Origin: Thermoflexus hugenholtzii JAD2
GTDB lineage: Bacteria > Chloroflexota > Chloroflexia > Chloroflexales > Roseiflexaceae
Direction: 5' to 3'
Length of the DNA stretch: 38,450 nt
NCBI GenBank assembly: GCA_945881915.1
Contig: CAMCVW010000033.1
Coordinates: 1-38,450 of the forward strand
Shown here piece by piece: positions 17,141-24,372 of this stretch (the first letter of the stretch is position 1; each line of letters begins with the position of its first letter). The notes beneath the pieces were generated by a model. That model was given only the letters and a program-made list of their open reading frames with translations. It did no database searches and was not told the origin of the DNA. The position numbers and the translations under genes are program-made.

Positions 17141-17185
17141 TGCTCCTCCCGATGCAGGGAATGCTGCCCTGCCACGTCCCGACGA

Positions 17186-17986
17186 TCAAAACGATGTGTC
17201 GGTTGCAGACCCGCGATTTGTGATGCCGAGGAGTACCAATGCGATTGCCAAAAGCAGGATGCTCATGGCGGTGGCGGCTTCTGGGTTGGTGTCGGCCGCA
17301 ACATAGATGGCCAACGCCATGGTGCGCGTCCGTCCGGGCATATTGCCGGCAAAAAGCGCCGTAGCGCCAAACTCCCCCAGGGCGCGTGCGCTGGTCAATG
17401 CAATCCCTGCCTGGAGCCCATGTCTGGCGATTGGCCACACCACCTGTGTCCAGTATTGCCACTGCGTCGCGCCATCGATGCGGGCCGCATCGGCAAGGAG
17501 TGGATCGAGCCGGTCGAAGGCAATCATACAGGCGCGGATATAGAGCGGTGCAGCCACAAAGAGTTGGGCTAAAATCACCGCCGCCGTGGTAAATGGGATG
17601 AACACGCCATAGGGTGCGAGCTGCTGGCCCAACAGACCGAAGCGGCCAAACAGACTGAGGAGCGCGATCCCGGCTACCGCGGGCGGGAGCACCGCAGGGA
17701 TATCGATGAGCGTGCGTGCCCAGTGGAACTCTTTTGTGCGCGTACTCATCAGGATGGCCAGTGGCGTCCCGGCCAGGATTGTGCACAGCACGACGATGCC
17801 GGTCGTCGCTATGGTCAGGATGAGTGCCTGCAGGACCGCTGGCGAAAGCATGGCTCCCCATAGCGCAGCAGGACTGCTGCGGGTCAGTAGCCCCAACAGC
17901 GGCATGACGATGAGTGCCACGAGCGGGAGCCCGAGCACGACCAGGATGGTCCGCCGAAAATTACTTTCGAATCGTTCGGAAGCCAT
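17186..17986 (-). CDS. modB: Molybdate-type ABC transporter permease
   Basis: A 266-residue inner-membrane permease with about six helices. The loop LADAARIDGATQWQYWTQVVWP and the following SARALGEFGATALFAGNMPG are the EAA-type coupling region and the ModB signature. IDIPAVLPPAVAGIALLSLFG is also characteristic. It would form the channel for molybdate or tungstate. ATG 17986 (MASERFESNF) has GGAG five bases upstream and overlaps modA by 26 bases; a start at 18016 would overlap further. No ATPase gene modC lies next to it. It is coupled to modA and possibly to the hypothetical gene downstream. Confidence 0.88.
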   Translation of the reverse strand: MASERFESNFRRTILVVLGLPLVALIVMPLLGLLTRSSPAALWGAMLSPAVLQALILTIATTGIVVLCTILAGTPLAILMSTRTKEFHWARTLIDIPAVLPPAVAGIALLSLFGRFGLLGQQLAPYGVFIPFTTAAVILAQLFVAAPLYIRACMIAFDRLDPLLADAARIDGATQWQYWTQVVWPIARHGLQAGIALTSARALGEFGATALFAGNMPGRTRTMALAIYVAADTNPEAATAMSILLLAIALVLLGITNRGSATDTSF

Positions 17987-18815
17987 ATTCGCTCCACACC
18001 GCTGTGTTGGTGGCATCTGTGAGTAGGTTCACGAATTCGATTGCGCCGATTTTGGCTCCTGGGAGCACGACTGCAAAATACGTCGAGGTAATGTGTACCT
18101 GTTTCGGTAACGGAATGATGCTATACGTGGCAGGCTCACGACCGTGCAAATCTGCGGCATACATGACTGCCACATCGACGTCGCCAGCAAAGAATTTTTG
18201 TGTCACCGCACTGGCTTTGTCCTCGTACGAAACGACGTTTTGTGTAAATGATGCCACGAATCCTATCTCCCCCGTCCGCTTTTGTATGGCTTTGAGCAAT
18301 AACGTCGTGTATCGACCGGCTGGGACGGTTTCGTCTGCGACGACGATTTTGACGCCCGGTTTTGTGAGGTCGGTAATCGATACCAAACCTCTATCCGGCC
18401 GCGCCACGATGACCAAATCTGTTTGGGCGATCGCGTGTACATCCGACTCTGCGATGATGTTGGCCGCAATCAAGGGCTGCATGGCAGACATGTCGGCGGC
18501 GATAAACACATCGAACTGCGCACCTGCGACGATTTGTTGGGCGAGTGCACTCGATGCAGCTGCTTGTGTCAACGGTTGTGGCGCTTTGTAGAGCTTGGCA
18601 TACCGCGGGCCGAGGGCCTGCATCACCGCAGCGAGTGAAGACGCAACCGCAAGCGACAGCGGCTCGTTACTCACCGCAGAAGAACCATCATTCGCTGTAC
18701 TCATTCCACTTGGTGTGCCGCTCGTTGTCGGTAATGTGGCAGGCACGCCGCACGCGCTGAGCACGCCGCCGAATAGACTCGCACCAATCATCCCGAATAT
18801 CCTGCGACGTCGCAT
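17961..18815 (-). CDS. modA: Molybdate/oxoanion-binding lipoprotein of ABC transporter
   Basis: A 284-residue substrate-binding lipoprotein: RRRR, hydrophobic helix, lipobox LSAC (Cys22), then a Ser/Thr-rich linker and a ModA-type bilobal domain. LSLAVASSLAAVMQAL and AGAQFDVFIAADMSAMQPL match the oxoanion-binding start. VIVARPDR, VPAGRYTTLLLKA and VDVAVMYAADLHG match later ModA segments. It captures molybdate (or tungstate) outside the membrane and delivers it to ModB. AAGGA lies about six bases before ATG 18815. The upstream 120 bases are AT-rich, with a small TCAGAG/CTCTGA inverted repeat (18856-18875) of unknown meaning. Confidence 0.88.
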   Translation of the reverse strand: MRRRRIFGMIGASLFGGVLSACGVPATLPTTSGTPSGMSTANDGSSAVSNEPLSLAVASSLAAVMQALGPRYAKLYKAPQPLTQAAASSALAQQIVAGAQFDVFIAADMSAMQPLIAANIIAESDVHAIAQTDLVIVARPDRGLVSITDLTKPGVKIVVADETVPAGRYTTLLLKAIQKRTGEIGFVASFTQNVVSYEDKASAVTQKFFAGDVDVAVMYAADLHGREPATYSIIPLPKQVHITSTYFAVVLPGAKIGAIEFVNLLTDATNTAVWSEYGFRTIRK

Positions 18816-19022
18816 GTGCGTCCTTCATGGTGTACATACTTATACGATAAATATATCAGAGTTGGGTTGCTCTGATGCCATTGTGGATCATTATGATGGA
18901 CGAAATATTCGCCAGAAGCGGGAAAACCCCGTGTGGCACGCGATACACCATACCACCATGACCGATGGATTGGCGACATTGCATGCCATCTTCCATTGCG
19001 AATTCAAGCGTCCCTTTGTACC

Positions 19023-19575
19023 ATAGCCTCGGAACGCCTGCGTCGTCACTCCATGACTGCGATGATCGCGATTGCCAGGTGCATGTGGCACATGTGCCGC
19101 ATCGAGGACGAACGCATCAACCGGATAACAGGTGTTCGTGCGCTGGGTGCCGCACATCACGCGGTGCAGCCTACCGTGCAAATGGCTTTGGGGGCAGAGT
19201 GACGATGTGTGTGCACGGAGCGATGCAGTCAAACTCGGGCAGTTCGCTGACGACGGATGGACCGTTCAGGCACTGGGTGCGTACGCGCTGGCAAATCGGC
19301 ATGAGTGAGCGTTCAGCACATCGTTCCCGGCCGCACACTTACGGCTATTGTCGAAGCAGATGACTGTAGGGATGCCGATTATTCCGAGCAGACGATCGGT
19401 TTTCTCAGTATGATGAAAAGGGTGATTGGCTGATAAAACACATGGATGGTCACTCTTCGTGTCATCTCGGCGAGATTGCCGCAAACGACGGTGCATTGGC
19501 AGGCGATCGAAGTTCCACCTGGAAGGCACGCAAACCGGTATGGTCGCCCACTCTGGATCCGCCTTTTTCTCAATA
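19023..19575 (+). pseudogene. Decayed DinB-family gene, frameshifted
   Basis: No long ORF exists here, but four frame-shifted pieces align in order with the two intact DinB genes. At 19023-19202, ERLRRHSM and MWHMCRIEDERINRI match the first-His helix (RLRTRPHA, IWHSYRCEDACIARF in the next gene). At 19201-19308, DDVCARSDAVK and DDGWTVQALGAY follow. At about 19318-19421, QTIGFLSMMKR matches GTIPYMLSMTK. At 19424-19575, DWLIKHMDGHSSCHLGEIA matches ADYLMKHLYGHSQYHLGEI. Each piece is in a different frame from the one before, and stops interrupt two of them. The metal-binding His motifs are still readable, so the decay is fairly recent. The N-terminal boundary is unclear. Confidence 0.8.
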
Positions 19576-19588
19576 AAATGGAGACTGT

Positions 19589-20194
19589 ATGAACACACAC
19601 GCGTCTTTTTGTGCAGCACTGCTGGCAAACAACGTCCGTACCAATGATGAATTACAGGCTATTTTGACCAAAACCAGCCACGATCGGTTGCGCACGCGGC
19701 CACACGCGAACATGAATACCATGATCTGGAGCATTTGGCATTCGTATCGCTGCGAAGACGCCTGTATTGCACGATTTGTGGTGCCCAAGCAACAGGTTTT
19801 GACAACGACGCACGCAAATGCAGCCATGCAGGTCCCGTATCTCGGTGATGGGTATGGAATGAGCGAAGCAGACGTGTTGGCCTTGAGCGCGACCATATCC
19901 ATCGATGGGTTGATTGCCTATGGCGCTGCGGTGACCGCACAATCGGCAGCATTTGCAGGATACATTGCAGATTGGGACCTGACCGTACCATTCAGCGAGG
20001 CAGAGGTCCGGGTCATACTCGGTGCATATGCGGATTTGGCCGATGACGATGGCAGCGGGACGATTCCCTACATGCTGAGTATGACCAAAGCGGACTACTT
20101 GATGAAGCATCTCTACGGGCATTCGCAGTATCATCTCGGCGAGATTTCTGCCATTGATGGACAAATCCCGGGGACCCGGTTCTTCACCTGGTAG
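19589..20194 (+). CDS. DinB-fold protein (paralogue 2)
   Basis: A 201-residue DinB-like four-helix protein with the same plan as paralogue 1: MIWSIWHSYRCEDACIARF (first His and E-D) and MKHLYGHSQYHLGEISAIDG (the second and third His). GGAG lies five bases before ATG 19589. Its start is just 14 bases after the end of the decayed copy, so the two look like a tandem pair of which one was inactivated. The stop codon lies only six bases before the arg operon promoter, so no terminator separates them. Confidence 0.8.
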   Translation: MNTHASFCAALLANNVRTNDELQAILTKTSHDRLRTRPHANMNTMIWSIWHSYRCEDACIARFVVPKQQVLTTTHANAAMQVPYLGDGYGMSEADVLALSATISIDGLIAYGAAVTAQSAAFAGYIADWDLTVPFSEAEVRVILGAYADLADDDGSGTIPYMLSMTKADYLMKHLYGHSQYHLGEISAIDGQIPGTRFFTW

Positions 20195-20200
20195 GGAAAA

Positions 20201-20229
20201 TTGACAGGCGGCGTTTTTCCTATTAATAT
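20201..20229 (+). promoter_or_regulatory. Promoter of the arginine operon
   Basis: A perfect TTGACA (20201-20206) is followed after 17 bases by TAATAT (20224-20229), a reasonable housekeeping promoter. The expected start point, about seven bases downstream, is at 20236-20237, which coincides with the ATG of the leader ORF. Confidence 0.65.
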
Positions 20230-20236
20230 AGACACC

Positions 20237-20329
20237 ATGATTAACCTGACACACGCTACCCCTATGTTGCGACGAGCAGACCGACGACGAGTCCGAACAG
20301 GACCCGGGTCGGTGATTCGCATTGGGTAG
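20237..20329 (+). CDS. Arginine-rich leader peptide of the arg operon
   Basis: A 30-codon ORF with seven Arg codons: codons 12-13, 16-18, 20 and 28. Six of them are CGA and the last is CGC. The central part reads MLRRADRRRVRTGPG. Its stop (TAG) lies 91 bases before argC. No Shine-Dalgarno sequence precedes it, and the predicted transcription start is at its ATG. The peptide is not expected to have a function of its own: ribosome stalling in the Arg cluster would leave 20303-20316 free to form the antiterminator, while completing translation would mask it. The same segment lies inside codons 23-27, just after the Arg cluster, as required for attenuation. Confidence 0.75.
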   Translation: MINLTHATPMLRRADRRRVRTGPGSVIRIG

Positions 20330-20367
20330 GGCGGGAACGTCTCCAATACTGAGTATCACCCCTCGGG
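20303..20367 (+). promoter_or_regulatory. Antiterminator of the arg attenuator
   Basis: CCCGGG-TC-GGTGAT (20303-20316, within the leader ORF) can pair with ATCACC-C-CTCGGG (20355-20367): twelve base pairs, one a G-U, with a small internal loop. The 3' arm includes the whole 5' arm of the terminator (20359-20367), so the two structures exclude each other. Confidence 0.7.
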
Positions 20368-20393
20368 AGCTATACGCACCCGGGGGGATTTTT
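20359..20393 (+). terminator. Attenuator terminator before argC
   Basis: CCCCTCGGG (20359-20367) pairs with CCCGGGGGG (20379-20387) with one wobble, over an 11-base loop, followed by ATTTTT. It lies 28 bases before the argC ATG and would stop transcription when Arg is plentiful. Confidence 0.8.
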
Positions 20394-20420
20394 ATGTACT
20401 GGCTGAGGAAGGACGACACG

Positions 20421-21431
20421 ATGGTGCGAGTAGGAATCTGTGGGGTGACAGGGTACGCCGGCTACGAAGCATTCCGTTGGTTGCGGCGCCACCGCGGTGT
20501 AACGGTCGTCTTTGCGACGTCGGAAGCACAGGCGGGTAAGTCATTGGCAGAGGTATACCCGGGCCCGCTCAATATCGCGCTCACATCGGTCGAGGATGCA
20601 CCGTTTGACCAGGTGGATGTGGTGTTGTTGGCGTTACCACACGGTGCTGCAGCGAAGGTTGCCGTGCGTGCGCTGGCTGTAGGTGCCAAGGTAGTCGATT
20701 TTTCGGCAGACTTCCGCCTCGACACTCCCGAACGCTATGCAACCTGGTACGGCCACGCGCACGGCTTCCCTGACATGTTGCCGGTACCCTACGGCATGCC
20801 CGAACGCAACCGCGCAGCCATCCGTGCGGCACGGTTGGTCGCTGCACCGGGGTGTTACCCGAGCTCGGTGATTTTGGGTACACTGCCGCTCGTCGAGGCC
20901 GGTGTCATCACGGATTCGACCATCATCGTCGACGCCAAATCCGGTATTTCGGGGGCGGGACGATCCGCCAAGCTGAACACGTTGTTTGCCGAAACGCACG
21001 ACACGGTCACCCCATACAACATCGGGCATGTGCATCGCCATGTGGGCGAAATGGAGCAGGAACTGGCCAAAAACAGTCACGGCTTCAGCCCGACGGTGTT
21101 GTTCCACCCGCACCTCGTTCCCGTGGTGCGCGGAATGTTGAGTTCTATCTATGTCCGTGTCGATGCGACGTTGAGCGAGGCTGACATCCGCGCGCTGTAC
21201 GAGAAACGCTACGCCAACGAGCCGTTTGTGCGGGTATTGCCAGCCGGTATGCTGGCAGCGATGGCGCACACGACCAATACCAATATGTGTGCCGTCTCGA
21301 TTACGGTGACGCAGCCAGGCTGGGTGACTATCATGTCGAGTGTCGATAACTTGGCAAAAGGAGCCGCCACACAGGCCATTCAGTGTATGAATGTGATGTG
21401 TGGATTCGCCGAGACGGAGGGATTGCTGTGA
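20421..21431 (+). CDS. argC: N-acetyl-gamma-glutamyl-phosphate reductase
   Basis: A 336-residue NADPH-dependent reductase, third step of arginine synthesis. VRVGICGVTGYAGYEAFRWL is the dinucleotide-binding start, VDVVLLALPHGAAAKVA follows, and APGCYPSSVILG holds the catalytic Cys near residue 145. SGISGAGRSAK and HRHVGEMEQEL are standard ArgC segments. ATG 20421 has AGGAAGGA seven bases upstream; the frame stays open to 20322 (TTG), but that extension covers the attenuator and is not conserved sequence. The end overlaps the next gene as GTGA. It is the first gene of the operon after the attenuator. Confidence 0.95.
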   Translation: MVRVGICGVTGYAGYEAFRWLRRHRGVTVVFATSEAQAGKSLAEVYPGPLNIALTSVEDAPFDQVDVVLLALPHGAAAKVAVRALAVGAKVVDFSADFRLDTPERYATWYGHAHGFPDMLPVPYGMPERNRAAIRAARLVAAPGCYPSSVILGTLPLVEAGVITDSTIIVDAKSGISGAGRSAKLNTLFAETHDTVTPYNIGHVHRHVGEMEQELAKNSHGFSPTVLFHPHLVPVVRGMLSSIYVRVDATLSEADIRALYEKRYANEPFVRVLPAGMLAAMAHTTNTNMCAVSITVTQPGWVTIMSSVDNLAKGAATQAIQCMNVMCGFAETEGLL

Positions 21432-21898
21432 CGATTTCGATTATTCCAGTGACAGAGGCAAACCTCGATATGGTATTGCACTTGATTGCAGCCTATCAGA
21501 CGTTTTATCACGTCACGCCTGATACAGAACGCAACCGCGCGCACTTTGGTGCGTTGGCCACAACGCCCGCCCTGGGCGCGCAGTGGGTTGCAACGACACA
21601 TATTGGGCAGGCGGTGGGTTTTGTAACGGCGTATCGTACCTTGTCTTCGGTGTCTGCTGCCAAACGTTGTCTGCTGAATGATTTGTACGTCACTCCAGAC
21701 CAGCGCGGCACGGGCGTGGGCCGGCAGTTGATTCTGCATTGCACGCACTGGGCGTTGGCCGAAGGCTACCCCGGCGTCTACTGGCAGACTGCACTCGATA
21801 ATCACCCTGCGCAGAAGCTGTATGACGCACTCCCTACCAGCCGTGAGGCTTGGTACACCTACACATTGCAGGGTTCAGACCTGACCAAACAGGGCTAG
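21428..21898 (+). CDS. GNAT family N-acetyltransferase
   Basis: A 156-residue GNAT enzyme. LNDLYVTPDQRGTGVGRQLI is the acetyl-CoA-binding signature (Q/R-x-x-G-x-G), and WALAEGYPGVYWQTALDNHPAQKLYD the C-terminal part with the usual Y-D. The start is GTG 21428, overlapping the argC stop (GTGA), with GGAGG about eight bases upstream; an ATG at 21383 would lie inside argC. The acyl acceptor is unknown. It is clearly not the short ArgA-type enzyme that follows argB, as it lacks that protein's Cys-rich tail. Confidence 0.85.
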   Translation: MTISIIPVTEANLDMVLHLIAAYQTFYHVTPDTERNRAHFGALATTPALGAQWVATTHIGQAVGFVTAYRTLSSVSAAKRCLLNDLYVTPDQRGTGVGRQLILHCTHWALAEGYPGVYWQTALDNHPAQKLYDALPTSREAWYTYTLQGSDLTKQG

Positions 21899-21910
21899 AA
21901 AGGCGTCGCA

Positions 21911-22702
21911 TTGACCACACTCCGTGTCATCAAAATAGGTGGGAACGACATCGATGACCCAGCGTTCGTGCAGCGACTGGTGAACGCCATCGCCGCCATG
22001 CAGCCCAAACCGGTCATTGTCCACGGTGGTGGCAAAGAAATAGGGCAGATTCAGCAGGCGCTGGGCGGTGAACCGCGCTTCGTCGCGGGCTTACGCGTCA
22101 GCGACGAGACCGCCATGGCGGCTGCCGAGATGGTCCTCGCCGGCGCGGTCAACACGCGCTTGGTGGTGGCACTGGGAGTCGCCGGGGTCGACGCCGTGGG
22201 GATGTCGGGTGTCGATCGTGGGCTCATCCGTGTGACGAAGCTCCTACATCCCGATGGTGATTTAGGACGCGTCGGACTGCCTGTTTCGGTACGTACCGCA
22301 GTGCTTTGGCAAGCGCTCGAAGCCGATGTCGTGCCGGTGATTGCACCTATCTCGTTGGGCGACGATGGCAGTTATAATGTGAATGCCGATGACGCTGCCG
22401 GCGCGATTGCCGCAGCATTGGCCCTAGACGGTCGCAGTGCAGCGGTAGAAGTGACCTTTGTCACCAACGTGCCCGGGGTCAAACTCGACGGGGCAGTGGT
22501 CGCGCAGTTGGACGCACCGGCCATCGATAGTGCCATCCTCAGCGGGGCAATCTATGGTGGCATGATTCCCAAAGTCAGAGCGGCACTGGCCGTCCTTGCG
22601 GCCGGGGTAGCCCAAGCACGGATCGTCGATATACAAGGTCTTGAAGCATTGGCGACGGGCAGTGAAGCAGGCACCGTGATTCTTGTCGGAGGTGTCGCAT
22701 GA
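21911..22702 (+). CDS. argB: Acetylglutamate kinase
   Basis: A 263-residue amino acid kinase, phosphorylating N-acetylglutamate with ATP. RVIKIGGNDIDD is the N-terminal phosphate loop, PVIVHGGGKEIGQI the substrate-binding G-rich loop, FVAGLRVSDETAMAAAEMVL the acetylglutamate site, and YNVNADDAAGAIAAAL with FVTNVPGVKLDG the nucleotide half. The start is TTG 21911, with AAAGG eight bases upstream; no ATG or GTG is suitably placed. The N-terminal helix of arginine-inhibited hexameric forms is absent, so feedback control by arginine at this step is unlikely. The end overlaps argA by ATGA. Confidence 0.93.
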   Translation: MTTLRVIKIGGNDIDDPAFVQRLVNAIAAMQPKPVIVHGGGKEIGQIQQALGGEPRFVAGLRVSDETAMAAAEMVLAGAVNTRLVVALGVAGVDAVGMSGVDRGLIRVTKLLHPDGDLGRVGLPVSVRTAVLWQALEADVVPVIAPISLGDDGSYNVNADDAAGAIAAALALDGRSAAVEVTFVTNVPGVKLDGAVVAQLDAPAIDSAILSGAIYGGMIPKVRAALAVLAAGVAQARIVDIQGLEALATGSEAGTVILVGGVA

Positions 22703-23232
22703 CGATTATTCGTGATGTCGCCACCAGTACGCCGCCATCTGCAGTCCATATGCGACTGGCTACCCACGATGATGTGGATGCAATCAAAGTCGTGGTCGAC
22801 GAAAACGTCGCACTCGGGCATCTGTTGCCACGGACACGTGAGAATATCGTCTCGTCCGTGGGCAACTGGATGGTCGCCGAAGTCGATGGGAAGGTCGTCG
22901 GCATTGGCTCACTGCTCGAGATGGGTCCTGCCTTGGTCGAAGTACGCTCGCTGGCAGTCTTGCCCGAATATCGCCGGTATGGCGTGGGCGGTGAAGTCGT
23001 CACTGCGCTGGTACACGAAGCACAGCAACGTGGCTACCCGACGGTGTTCGCATTGACGCGAGCGGTGAGTTTTTTTGAGCGCCAAGGGTTCGTCGTGACT
23101 GAACACGAACGATTCCCCGAAAAAGTCTGGCGCGATTGTGTGCTGTGCCCGTTACAGGCGCGGTGCGATGAAGTAGCAGTTGTCATTGAATTTGCCACGC
23201 GACGTTCCGACGTCGATGGGAAGGGACAGTAA
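22699..23232 (+). CDS. argA: Short-type N-acetylglutamate synthase (GNAT)
   Basis: A 177-residue GNAT protein of the single-domain NAGS group. The core has VHMRLATHDDVDAIKVVVDE, VEVRSLAVLPEYRRYGVGGEVV (acetyl-CoA loop) and RAVSFFERQGFVVTEHERFP. The tail KVWRDCVLCPLQARCDEVAV, with three Cys, is typical of the short ArgA proteins fused to ArgH in some bacteria or encoded alone. It transfers acetyl from acetyl-CoA to glutamate; together with argJ this primes the acetyl cycle. It lacks the amino acid kinase domain that gives classical ArgA its arginine inhibition. ATG 22699 overlaps the argB stop. Confidence 0.85.
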   Translation: MTIIRDVATSTPPSAVHMRLATHDDVDAIKVVVDENVALGHLLPRTRENIVSSVGNWMVAEVDGKVVGIGSLLEMGPALVEVRSLAVLPEYRRYGVGGEVVTALVHEAQQRGYPTVFALTRAVSFFERQGFVVTEHERFPEKVWRDCVLCPLQARCDEVAVVIEFATRRSDVDGKGQ

Positions 23233-23235
23233 GGC

Positions 23236-24363
23236 ATGCAGGCAGGGTTCCTCCGTACACCAGCCGTCCTCGCACTCGAAGACGGTACCATTTGGGCAGG
23301 TAGTGCATTCGGCGCAATCGGCCAACGGACCGGTGAAGTGGTATTCAATACGGCAATGACTGGCTACCAAGAAGTCTTGTCCGATCCGTCGTATTACAAC
23401 CAAATCGTCGTCATGACCGCACCGCATATCGGCAACACCGGCGTGAACGATGCCGATAACGAAAGCCGGAAGTACTGGCTATCGGGATTTGTGGTACGTG
23501 CGGCAAGCCCACGCGTCAGCAATTACCGTGCTGATTCTTCGCTCGATGACGAAATGCGCACCCAGGGCATCGTCGGCATCACCGGCATTGATACGCGCGC
23601 GCTGGTGCGACACATTCGCTCCGCTGGCGCTATGCGTGGTGTCGTTTCGTCCACGGTGCTCGATCCCGCCGAACTCGTCGCCATGGCACACAGCGTGCCC
23701 ACGATGGAAGGGCTCGACCTCGTCCCGCAGGTCACCTGCACTGCTGCCTATACCTGGAATACCGGCGTGGGCGAATGGGGTTTGGGCTCGCGTGGGACCA
23801 AAGCCAAACGGCACTTGCACGTCGTGGCCTATGATTTCGGCATCAAACAACACATTTTGCGCCTATTGGCAGAGCGTAACATCACGGTGACCGTGGTCCC
23901 TGCGACGACGCCTGCTGCAGAAGTACTGGCGCTGAAGCCAGACGGCGTCTTTTTGTCGAACGGCCCTGGCGACCCTGCCATGGTGACCTATGCCATTGCA
24001 AATACGAAAGCGTTGTTGGGCAAGGTGCCCCTGTTCGGCATCTGTCTGGGTCATCAAATCCTCGGCTTGGCGCTGGGCGGGACGACCTACAAGCTGAGCT
24101 TCGGCCACCATGGCGCTAATCAACCTGTCGCTGCCTACGGCAGGGTCGAAATCTCGTCGCACAATCATGGCTTTGCCGTGCAGGCAGATTCACTGCCTGC
24201 TGGTGCAGCGGTTACCCACGTCAATCTGAATGACAACTGTGTCGAAGGACTCGAAGCACCAGGGCTGAAGGCATTTAGTGTGCAGTACCATCCCGAAGCA
24301 GCCCCTGGTCCCCACGACGCAGCCTACTTGTTCGACCGTTTCGTACAGTTGATGGAAGGGTAA
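23236..24363 (+). CDS. carA: Carbamoyl-phosphate synthase small subunit
   Basis: A 375-residue glutaminase subunit, releasing ammonia from glutamine for the large subunit. The N-terminal domain ([34 protein letters not shown]) is of normal type. The class I amidotransferase domain has [26 protein letters not shown] with the nucleophilic Cys, and [14 protein letters not shown] with the catalytic His-Glu pair. It lies three bases after argA and just before carB. Its product feeds both arginine and pyrimidine synthesis. Confidence 0.95.
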   Translation: MQAGFLRTPAVLALEDGTIWAGSAFGAIGQRTGEVVFNTAMTGYQEVLSDPSYYNQIVVMTAPHIGNTGVNDADNESRKYWLSGFVVRAASPRVSNYRADSSLDDEMRTQGIVGITGIDTRALVRHIRSAGAMRGVVSSTVLDPAELVAMAHSVPTMEGLDLVPQVTCTAAYTWNTGVGEWGLGSRGTKAKRHLHVVAYDFGIKQHILRLLAERNITVTVVPATTPAAEVLALKPDGVFLSNGPGDPAMVTYAIANTKALLGKVPLFGICLGHQILGLALGGTTYKLSFGHHGANQPVAAYGRVEISSHNHGFAVQADSLPAGAAVTHVNLNDNCVEGLEAPGLKAFSVQYHPEAAPGPHDAAYLFDRFVQLMEG

Positions 24364-24372
24364 GACGCCGCA

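Noticed and set aside
18841-18880. ModE-type operator upstream of modA.
   Set aside because: The region is AT-rich and has a TCAGAG/CTCTGA inverted repeat, but it does not fit the ModE consensus as I know it.
20322-20420. In-frame TTG extension of argC to 20322.
   Set aside because: It would translate through the attenuator terminator; ATG 20421 has a strong ribosome site and begins the normal ArgC N-terminus.
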